Assembly: GCA_036785705.1 (NCBI GenBank)
Contig: JAWUZG010000001.1
Location: 992,001-1,056,000 of the forward strand
Direction of reading: 5' to 3'
DNA length: 64,000 bases
From: Acanthornis magna
Lineage: Eukaryota; Chordata; Aves; Passeriformes; Acanthizidae
Position numbers and translations under genes: made by a program. Within the stretch, counting starts at the first letter, position 1, and each line of letters starts with the position of its first letter. This document shows, in pieces, positions 1-10,700 of the stretch. Below the pieces are notes generated by a model, which did not search any database, was not told the DNA's origin, and saw nothing but the letters and a program-made list of their open reading frames with translations.

Positions 1-181
1 AAGACCTCCACAGGTCCCTTCCTTCCAATTAAAATGTTTCTACGACATCTATGCTCTTGAGTCCAGGTTAGTCTGGAATGTGGGTTTTGGGGTATTCTGG
101 GTTAGCCGTGAGATGTCTCAGCTCTGGTTCCCATGAAAGCTGCGGACATGACAAGTAGACACAACACTTTCAAGTGAAAAA

Positions 182-258
182 TGTCCCTGTCCACTGAGTT
201 GGAACAAGGTGGTCTTTAAGGTCCCTTCCAAGGCAAACCATTCTGTGATTCTACGATT
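182..258 (+). mobile_element. CR1 LINE 3' fragment
   Basis: atgtccctgtccactg.., gatctttaaggtccc-like and accattctgtgattctacga match the 3' end of avian CR1, ending in the octamer-type tail. Confidence 0.85.
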
Positions 259-989
259 TTTCATGAAAAGTCAACGCAGGAAATATTTCATCAGTTTAAG
301 AACTGTTTGTAGCAATTGCTGCTGATAATTTAGCAGGCAAAAAGCTTTGTCAAGGCAGAGTTTCCCCCTTGGAAAGATGTGGGACGTGAGCAATGCAATG
401 CATAATGATCCTTCTTAATGGCTGTGAAAACGCAATGGTGAGTTCCTCTGACATTGCTTCACGCAGATTTGCGCTGGCACAGAGTAACGTGAGTCCCCTT
501 TGAGGGGCTATCTGCAACAAGGAGGAACAATCCACAATTCATCAAGATTAATGGATCCACTGAAAACAGGTGGTTCTTGTTTCAAAAGCACAAATTCTTG
601 GCTGTTGCAAAATATGCTTCAGGCTCCAGCACAGATCAGAGCTGGGAAAGAGCAGCTACTGCTCCCAGATGGGGACCTGATGCTCTGGAGAGCAGAGGTG
701 ATCCACACTCAGCTTCTCAGCTCGTGCTCCCACATCTCTAAGAAGAGGGACAGGACAGAGACCTTTCCCACCAGCTCTCTGGGGATATCCAGGACCCATC
801 AACCTGCAGAGAACTGAAGCGGAAGCTTTACCTGAGGCTTTCCTCTCCTGTCATGGGCAGTCATGAGAGAGCAACTAATGGGACAGAGGGAAGGACAAGG
901 CAAGGAGAAGATGGAGTTCAGGATTCAGCCATGCCAAAGCAAGGATTCTTTGAAGACCTGGAGATTTATCAGCCGTACTGTGGCAGCAG

Positions 990-1530
990 GACCAGGGCAG
1001 TGACCTGTACTGGGCACTGGTGAGGCCACAACTCCAATCCTGGATTCAATTTTGGGTCCATCACTCGAAGAAAGACAGTGAGGGGCCGGAGCACGTCCAG
1101 GGAAGAGAACGGAGCTGGGGAAGAGTCTGGAGCACCAGGAGAGGCTGAGGGAGCTGGGAAAGGGCTCAGCCTGGAGCAAAGGGGATCAGGGGGACCTTGT
1201 GGCTCTGCACAACTCCTGACAGGAGGGGACAGCTGGGGGGGGTCAGGCTGTGCTCCCAGGGAACAAGGGACAGGAGGAAATAGCCTCAAGTTGTTCCAGG
1301 GGAGGTTAAGATGGGCTATTAAAAAAAAAAAAAATTCTTTACTGACAGAGTCAGCATTGGAACAGGATGCCCGGGGAAGTGGTGGAGCCAACACCCCCGA
1401 AAGTGTTCCAAAAACATGTGGATGTGGCACTTGGGGACACGGTTTAGTGGTGGACTTGGCAGTGCTGGGCTAACAGTTGGATGCAATAACCTTAGAGGTC
1501 TTTTCCAACTTAAATGATTCCATGTTTTTT
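990..1530 (+). mobile_element. CR1 LINE 3' segment (about 540 bp)
   Basis: Sense CR1 tail end: gagcacgtccagggaagagaa, then ctgagggagctgggaaaggg, gggaccttgtggctctgcac, cctcaagttgttccagggg, an internal A13 tract at 1321-1333, and the end ggtcttttccaacttaaatgatt. ORFs in it in several frames are broken remnants. It is a close relative of the copy at about 58735-59240 and of the reversed copy at 7400-7700. Confidence 0.93.
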
Positions 1531-1619
1531 CCCAAGTGTCCCTTCAAAACAGAGGTTATTCAGTGCCATACAAAGCAACATGCAGATGTAGGCAGTGGCG
1601 TCCCAGTCCCAACACTTAC

Positions 1620-1795
1620 CTTGCCAAAACTGCCCTTCCCCAGCATCTTGTGCAGGACAAAGTCTTCAATGGTCAGTTTTAGCTGCACTTGGTGCTCTTG
1701 CTGCTCCTGGGACTGCTCTCCCAAGTCTGACTCTATGAGAGACTCCCCCTTCACTGTGCCCTCCACCGGAGTCTCCCAGGAGATGCCTTGTGGCT
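1620..1795 (-). CDS. PRKCQ: PRKCQ exon 11: end of hinge and kinase glycine loop
   Basis: 176 bases, acceptor GTGTTGCAG, donor AAG|GTAAGT (phase 0). The split codon gives Glu342. It encodes [10 protein letters not shown], an acidic Gln/Glu-rich stretch (to about 377), then the kinase N-lobe start [17 protein letters not shown] (384-400), whose GxGxxG loop binds ATP phosphate. The ATP lysine and everything after lie outside the window. The raw frame stays open past the donor, but that tail is intron. Confidence 0.95.
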
Positions 1796-4700
1796 CTGCA
1801 ACACACACCAAAGCACTCAAATAAACCCCTGGAAATGAGCAGAAAGTCCCCAGAACACTGACAGGTATTGTGCTTAGAGGTTTGAAAGGGTATTTCAAAC
1901 AAATGGAAGTGTAGTGACCATATCTAAGTAGATTGGCTCTGCTCCCGCACTGCTTTCTCTCCAGAGGAAACTTAATTCCAGTGGAAACTCGATCTTCTTC
2001 AGTGGCTTTTTTCCTTCTTTAGAATCCACTTTACAAACTGCTTCATCTGTTTTTCTGTTTTGCGGCACCAAACCCTTAATTTCTGGCCACCTGTCTTCTT
2101 CAATCCTTCTTGCTGCTCGCCACTGTGATGTGTTTCCATTTTTTCAAGGTCTTTTCAAAGCCCTTGGCAAAGCTAGATGAAAAGATGGGATGGCATTTCC
2201 ATACAGTGTTCCTGCTCTGGATGTGAAACCTTTCATATCAACCATCCCAGAGTGGAATCCCTCAGAGTTTTTTCAATAGTCCAGTAACTTGGATTTATAA
2301 TAACTTATAAGAAATTTTGTCCCTCACTGGATTTATCCCATTGCTTTAACTGTTCAAAAACGTTGAACTGCAAGAACACTACTCAGCAGACAAACAGACC
2401 CACATGTGGAACAGATGTGAAACCACCTGGGGCTTTACTGATTCACATCAACATAGCCAGTTCTACTCCTAGAACAGAACAAAAATACACACAGATGGAG
2501 ATAGCATTCATTTCTCCTTGAGGGCCAAAGGGTACTGTCTCTCATTTACCCTCCTGAACATCTGTTCTTGTACCATAGAGGGCTGTGACTCCTAGATCAC
2601 CTCCTGGGTGAGTGAAGTGGAGATCTGTCAATGGTTTTCAAAGGTACTGGAAGTCAACCTCCACCAAAAATACAAAATCGGAAAGAAAATTTGCCATGGT
2701 GATCAGAGGGATTGCAAACATCCTGTTCAGAGCTTGCTTTCTCAGTAAAGTGCTGAGATTTTAAAATCTATGAGCTTCAGGCAGGGAATAAGCACATTAT
2801 TGCTGGAGGAGGGGTGAGATGTGCTCAAGCACTGGGTCAGAAAGAGTTTTTCGGGGTTTTCTGAAGGAGTGGTGCTCAGTGCCTCATGTCACCCGAGGCT
2901 GGGATGGCCTGGGGGAAGTGCAGGTTCTAGAGAAGGATCCAGGCTGCGATCCAAGGTCTCTGCCATGTCCAAGGGATGTGGCTGAGAAGAGCTGTTGATA
3001 TCCTGGGATCAGAAAGGGTCAGTCTTGCTCTAGGCTGGGGGGATGCATGAAAGATTCACTGGAGAATAAATTCCCCACTTGTGTCACCTCCAACTAACCA
3101 CATACCAACCAAACAACAACAAAGCTGCTGCCCCATATCACCAGGAGGAATTACCTTTTTTCCCTGCTGTAGATGCTGGCAGTGCCTGAAGTGGTGTCAC
3201 ATCCTTCACAGGAACGGGGAAGCCAATTTCTAGAGGTCCATCCCTGGAGATCTGTTCACTGTCACGCTGACAGCGAGCCTGGGGTGCAGAAAACAGCAAA
3301 TTTTTGAGCCAAATCTCATGTTCTGAGCTTATGAATGCTGTGGCTTCTTGAGTGTCACTCACAAAAGCCAAGACCTAGAAGAGGTCTTTGCTCATGAGAA
3401 GAACATCTCAAAATGCCTAAATTATTTACCTGCTGAGTGCTCTCTATCATTGCCAGAGCTTCAGCCATCAGTTTCTGGTTAACTCCACAAAGATTTGCTA
3501 CTTTTGTCTGGCACTTGTGGTGGACGTTCATGCCACACGCTGAAAGAAAGAACAGGAGGTGTCAGGACAACAAAGGCTGTAAAGGGCTGGGCAGGAACAT
3601 GCACTGATGGTGGCCAGGGGCAGAATTTAGCCATTTAAAGAGTTTAAATATCTCTTGAGATGGCACTCAGGTAGTTTTTTGGTTCCCTATGGAGACTATT
3701 TTTCTATTTTCTTCTGGCCAGAGGTTGCATTTCCACATCCATGAGCCTTTGCAGGTACAGGCTACCAAAACTCTACAGTCCATTATCTCAGATAAACCAT
3801 GACCATAGAACAGGATCCTCCCATTGGTGTAGGATTGGGAAGACAGTGAAGTGTCTTGGGTCTGATAGTGGAAACAAGACTTGCCAGCTCATACCAGGGG
3901 TGATTTGGGAAGATCAACAGTGTCACTGTGATGCTCTTTGTCTCTTTGGGAAGCTACTCATTGTCCTCCTGGATCAAATATCTCTCTGCACATGGACAAT
4001 TGTCCTCCTTCTGGAGGAATGATCCTCCTTGAAGGACAGTCCTGTAGACCACTCCTTCACCCTTCTGGGTGCCACCTCCTACTGGTTTTGCAGAGAAGGG
4101 TGACAAATGAAATTTGGATTGTCAGACTGCAATCCTCCAAATACAACGACCCTGCCCACGCTCAGCTGGTGCCACCTCCACCAGGGACTCACCGTCACAC
4201 TTCAGCCCCTGCCGTGCCAGGCCCCAGAGCAGGGTGCCACAGTGCTCACAGAAAGTGGGGCTCTTGTAGTTGTAGACCTTGAAGCGGTGGGGCATGTCGA
4301 TCTTGAACCTCTCCTTGTGGAACTGCAAGACAAAAGCCAGGCTGACAATCAGTGGATTGTCATTGCCAATCAGTGGATCTCACCCCATCCCCACCTCAGC
4401 TCTGCATGAAAAACCAAATGTGTGCCACAGCTGCTGGTTTGTCTACTGCCCTCTTATCCTTGGGGATGACTGCCAAGCAGAAACTGTCTATCAGGCACAC
4501 AAAACCAAATTTTGATACATAACGACTGCAGTTCAGTGGGAATTGGGTCATTTCATCCCTGGCCTTGACCAAAGAACTGCTTGTGCTTCATTTACATACC
4601 GAGGCTCCCCTAATGCTCTGTGGGAAAACATTGGTACTTTTAAATATTGTTCACCTCATCCTGCAATGGATGTCTCCATTTTTTGTCATGAATCACTCCT

Positions 4701-7700
4701 TGGAAGAGCCTGTTTTAATTCTTTTGGTACAAAAGGTGACGATAAAGTTGGGTACATCTACCCTGGAGATGACAGAAGAGGAGTGAGAGGAATCTCATCT
4801 CTAAGAAGAGAGCCAGGATGGGACTGAGAGCAAACAGAAGTTGTAGGACTAAAGGGAAAGGGAATAGTTCTATCACGGGTTTAAGTTCTGGTTTTACCTA
4901 CCAAAAAGCGAAGTTTAGAATAAACTGATATGAGAAAAATAAAGCAAGTAACAGCTGAGATGTCAGATCTCCTACTGACTGTTTTAGATAACACAGAATG
5001 GGATGCGCAAGCAAAAATCTGAAAATTCGGTGTGATGTGTGGCCTAACACTGGATAGTGAAGAGTTTTCTCCACAAAATCTCAACCTCATGTCCATGACT
5101 TCTCTCTGAGTTATACTTTATGCATTAGAAAAACATCAGTTCTGATTCAGCAACTGCGCATTCTGCAGCTGCATTTGAGTAAATCTTGAGCAGGAGGTAA
5201 GGAAACCACAGGGAATGTGAAAAGCAAAGGGCACAGATCAGATCACAGAGGCCTTAGTCCAGTAGGACCTTCTGCTTCATCAGAAGTTGCTTTGCAGAGA
5301 GGTAGGAGAGATCTGAGTGACACTAAAGTTTTTTTAAAGGAATCATAAAAACAAAATTAATAATAACAATAACAACAATAATATTAAAACTAATACCCAC
5401 CATTGTTTCTCTGCTATTGATTGCTGATCCTGTACACTTGGCTATTACTTTATCAATGCACTTCTTATGAATGGCAGCGTTACATTCTGCAACAGCAAAA
5501 GTGTCAGGGTGTTAATAAAGAAATTCTTTAAGAAAAGATGAAGTAAATAATGACAATAAGAAAATTTTAAAAAAGATTCTTACGTCTGCATTGATAGCCT
5601 TGTTTATTCAGACCCCTGAAATAAACAGAGAAGTGGTTAATTCTGAATTGTCTGAAAGTCTTGGCAGAAGAAAGGAGAGCAACATTTGTGAAGGAAGGAA
5701 TAAAATTGCTTTGCTTTTTATCACTCTTTGTAGAGCTTATTTAATTTCATTATTTGATTCAGTCTAATGGTGGAGTGATTCTCTGTGGTTTTCACAGCCT
5801 TTTCAGCACACATTCACATTCTGAATTTCCCAATATCCAAACTTCAAACTGGACTGATGAGAATTCCCTGTGCATTTGGCCAAACCCAAACATATTTGTA
5901 AAAAATAAATTAAAAAATGAAGGGAATTTTCACAGTTGGAATTCCAACTGCAAACCACATCCTTGAAGTGATGCAATAACTCTACACAGGAGATGCCAAA
6001 GGTCTTACAGGAGGAGCACAGATATTCATCAGGGAATCACGGAATCTTTTCGGTTGGAAAAGACCTTTAAAATCATCAATTCCACCCATGAACCCAGATC
6101 TGCCAAGTCCAACACTAAGCCACATCCCCAAGTGCCACCCTGCCACCAGAACTGGTTCCTAGGGTTAAAAGCAGAAGAAGCACAGATCCATTTTCATTTA
6201 CCATACGAACTCGTGACACACGGAGCAGAAGGTGGGCTGTGGAAAGAAGGTGGCTGTGAACTCGTGACACTTGACATTGTGGATTTTGGCCTGTTTGATG
6301 GCTCCCCTGCGCTGGTGCAAGGAGAAGAAGCCTTCAGTCTCACAGTCAGCCAGGTCCTTTGCATCTGGGGCAAAAGGAGAGATATTTAAGTGTACCCTGT
6401 CCTGATCAGGTACCTTGAAAAAATGCAGTTGCTCAAATACTGTGTGACTGAAGCTGATGATTCACTCATGGTAATGAATACTCAAAGAAATAGCGTTTTA
6501 TGAAACCCACAAAAGTCTCGTTTGGATGGTTTTTATCTACCATTCCTACACTAAAGTGACTTTAGACTTGTGACTCTGAGCTCCCTTGACTATTCATAAT
6601 GCTGCTTTTGAAATGGAGAACAAAAATTTCCCAAGGAGAGAGAATTTAAACATAAAACTCTAACTTTGTACGGCACTGAAGAAACATGCCCTAAAAAAAA
6701 GATGGAATTACATAAAAAGTAATAACTACTTATATACAGACACAAACACACGTGTATACATATACACATATATATATAGGTATTTAACTGAATTCTTTCT
6801 GTGTGCATATACATGTGTCAGTAAGCAGATATTTATGTTTCTAGGATATTCTTTTTCTTGTTATTTTTCCATGTCAGCACTTGCTTTGCTGTTTGCTGTG
6901 CCCTTGCTGCTATTCACAGTTCACCTTTAAACTCTTTGGAACAGCAAACAAACCAATTCTGACTTCACACGCACTTGTGCACTTATATATGTGCTTGTGC
7001 CTACAAATCTGATAGTCACAGAGGAAATCAATCTCTGTTTTGTTTCACTCCTGCATTGCACAGCAAGTCACACAGGTAATCTGTGGGAATTGGCCCTCTG
7101 TGAGATTTGATGCTGATCTTGGGATTTGTAATAGAAGCACAACTTGCATTTTCTATTCTTCGGCCTCCCTGACATCTTATAACACACAAGGAGACAACAG
7201 CAGCCCAGTCTTTATTAAAGGCAGGGATGGTTCAGAAAATATCAGCATGGCCATGGCTGCTTTCAGAGCTTCTCTGTTTCTGTAAGTGGAAGATCCTTTC
7301 AGATATCTGCACCTCACAGCTTCACCCTACACCTGAGGGTATGAGAATTTTGGCAGCGAAAATGGGAGAATAAGACCAAGCATTTGGATTCAACCCATTC
7401 TCTTCAACAAAGCAAGATGCAGCCCTTTCTGTGAGAAATCTCCCCTAATACCCACCCTGAGCCTACCCCGGCCCAGCCTGAGGCCGTTCCCTCTCCTCCT
7501 GTCGCTGTTCCCTGGGAGCACAGCCTGACCCCCCCGGCTGTCCCCTCCTGTCAGGAGCTGTGCAGAGCCACAAGGTCCCCCTGATCCCCTTTGCTCCAGG
7601 CTGAGCCCTTTCCCAGCTCCCTCAGCCTCTCCTGGGGCTCCAGACCCTTCCCCAGCTCCGTTCCCTTCCCTGGACATGCTCCAGCCCCTCCATGTATTTC

Positions 7701-10700
7701 TTTTAGTACATTAAGTAGAATAATTTCAGAGGGAGCTGGCTCCTTATGTATCCATTCTGTCTTGTTTAGCATAATGGGAAAATCTGCCATTTAGTGGTAA
7801 ACCAGCCAAAAATCAGCCTTGCAAATCACAGAAGAACAGTCAGTCTTCGTCCCCACCGCACAATAAAAATTACTTTTCTGAAGGTTTTGTTTCAAACAGT
7901 TACATTTGTTGTTATGAATCAGTCAGTAACAACATAGGCACTGCTTTTAGTGAAGACACCATGTCTGCCCCACAGACCAGAATCACAGCAATAAATTAAC
8001 AAACAGAATCACTTGCCACTTATTTCCAGGAAGTATCTTGCATTCATCAGCATTCGCCCTTGAGGTTTCAGTTCTAGCTGGTTGAGATAAGTGAAAAACA
8101 AGAAAAAAAGTCCATTAAACAGTCATTCAAAGAAGGAAAAATAATTTCAGATGACTTTCAAGCGATCTCCTTTTCCCAGTGGGAACTGATGAATAGCAAT
8201 GAATGCTAATTTTCGGGTTGCTCATACCCATGTGAGGCAACAAGGCAGGGTAGGAGCAACTACAGAGAGAGGAGGGTGCATCACTTCATATCAAACACTC
8301 AGAGCAGCATGATAGGAGATATGAATGTGATTAAACCACAGAAGATGTAGGCAGGTTTTTAGACACCAGATTAGCACCAGCACTACCTATAGAGAAAACT
8401 TGTTCCCAATGGATCCTGCAAGGGGAAAGTGGGAGCACTTCAAAAAACACAGCCAGCTTCAGACAGGTGATGCTGAAATCTTTTAGGCACTCAGTTCTGC
8501 AAGTCTAACTTCTCTACAGTCAGTGTGAGGGATGCTATGAGCTTACTCAGGCATTTTTTTGGGGCCTTCCCACTGGACTTGGCAATTCTCACGGACCTGA
8601 CTCATCATCCATAAGTGCCTTTGGAAATCTGAATCCACTGGACTATATATAATCTGTACATTTTTAAGACTCCTGTAAAGATTTTTCTTGCTTGGATTAC
8701 CAGGGAACACAACCTTACATTTAGCATTCTTGTGAAGACTGTTCAAATTTACTCCACCGTAACTTCAGTGATTTTTAAGGAGCTGCTCTGACATAACTCT
8801 GAACTCAGGCAGCTGTGAATCAGTCACTTGGCATTAGATTAAATTTCTAAAGCTGTTTCCTCAGAGAACATAAAATAACTCATGTTCAGCCACTCAGACT
8901 GCCTTTTGTTCCCAGTGGGTTTCCTCAGCAAAGATTCCTACGTGGGCACAGCTCACCTGAAGCAGGATCCTCACAGGACACGTTCCAACATAGCAGCAGG
9001 TAAAATAAAAGTGCCAAGCTCTTTTTTTTCTGACAAATCTTTCCCTCAAGCCACACCCAAGTCGATTCAAAACATTATTCGTTGGGTGGCAGCCAGTCCC
9101 CACTGTCCTGCTGGTGACAGCCACGGACATAAGGCATCCCCCTACCCTCGAGCAGGAGAAGATAGAGATGCTCACCCATATCTCCGTCTTCCCATTGCTC
9201 TTTTTGCACCTCTCCGCCAGCACCTTGAGCTCCACCGTGGTCTCTGAGACCATTTCGGCGCTTTTGTCCTTGACCACGATGTGCATGACTCGGCCGTTGT
9301 TGATGTGGGCATCGAAAGTGCTGTTCCAGGGTGGGTACATGGTGGGCTTCTTCTGCACGTACACTTGGCCATTCTCTGTCAAGAGGGAGAATATAAATCC
9401 ATGCAGTGAGGGTGGTCTGTGACTAAATACAGACATCTACCCTAAAAAATGTAATTTCCACCCTTGGCTCCATCAGTGCTGCTGAGGAGACCTCTAATGC
9501 AGACTCCAACACCATAAATATCCACTTCTAATCAGGTGAATCTCATCACAGATAAACAGCTTTGCCTATCCTCTGTCCCATGGCACTGCAAAATGAGACA
9601 GATTTGCTCCAATCCCCCCAAAATCTGGGTGCACTTCAGGATTAAGGTTCAGCAGGGGCACATGCCCGGCCCAGCAGCCAACTAAGGGATGTTAAAACAT
9701 GAACTGTCTTGCAGACCTGCAACCATTCCACAGGGATGTAGAGTTTTCAACCAGGCAAACTTTCCGTCATGCTTTAATTCCTCTTCCTTCATGGCATCTT
9801 AAAATGGTGATGGATAAAAAAATCGGTATCTCTGAGGCTGGCAGAGGTTCTGTCTAATTGGGTCTCTCTGAAAAGAACCTCAGCCAGATTTATTTATTCT
9901 CACAGAGACAGCTTTACTTCATACAGCCCTGTAAAAGTCTTGGATGCTTACTCAAGGTAAATTCTATATCACAGTTACCCTCTGCAAATGTTCAACCCAT
10001 CAAATGCTGAAGCTGGAGGGATAAGAGAAAAAAGCAGCAGACCTGTGACCCCTGTCTGCTAAAGACCCTGCTCCTATTTCCAATAATCCCAGCATTTCCC
10101 TCCTCTCACCCAGCTGGAAAAGAACATGCAGCTGATAGCCTGGAAGATGACATTTGCTGGAGAAAATTTTACCCTAGATGGGAGGAAAAACTCAGGTTTC
10201 TTCCCTCTGCTCAGCTTTGATTTACACAGGCAGAACTCCAGAATATCTAAGGCTTGTGCCACACCTTCAGGGTAGATTAAAACTGGCAAATAAGCTCCAA
10301 TGTTATGGAAAGCAGGAGAGAAGGAGAACAAAGGGAATAGTGATTCCTGATTGTGTGATATTAATCTCAGGAAATGAGAGAATGTTTACTGGGGAAAGAA
10401 CAAATATGAGGGCTCTGAGATTATAACAAAAATCTCCCTTGACCACCCTGTACGTGGAGAAAGGGCTGCCAGAGCTTCTACATAAACAAAAAAAACCAAA
10501 ATAGACTGATTTGGGTTGAGGTCCTGAGGACAGAATCCTGCAGGCAGCACTGACTTAATGAAATTCCAGCCCATGACCCAACCCCTAGCTCTCACAAAGC
10601 AGTTTTCCACCAAATAAACTCACTTTAAACTCTGACCATCAGCACTGGTCTGCATCAAACTGAGCAGAGATCATGGAATCATTAAAGTTGGAAAAGACCT

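Larger units (their letters stand above)
1..1619 (-). other. PRKCQ intron 11 (5' part)
   Basis: Everything left of the exon 11 donor is intron. It contains two CR1 fragments (about 182-258 and 990-1530). The rest, 259-989, shows no exon: its ORFs (for example at 500-817) have no PKC similarity or other recognisable domain. The next coding exon should carry the ATP-site lysine and is not present. Confidence 0.85.
6365..8016 (-). other. PRKCQ intron 4, GC-AG type
   Basis: 1652 bases. It starts with GCAAGT instead of GTAAGT and ends with CCCCAG. It contains a TA/CA microsatellite (about 6728-6782) and a reversed CR1 segment (7400-7700); the remainder has no feature I recognise. Confidence 0.88.

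Noticed and set aside
1078..1473. 131-codon ORF and its relatives at 7390-7677 and 58743-59153
   Set aside because: All three are frames through the same CR1 segment, not separate host genes.
8011..8017. U12-type intron
   Set aside because: The donor GCAAGT is the U2 GC class; it does not show the ATCC-type U12 donor.
8894..9436. 180-codon ORF containing exon 3 as a single exon gene
   Set aside because: The PKC-like part stops exactly at consensus splice sites; the tail is intron.
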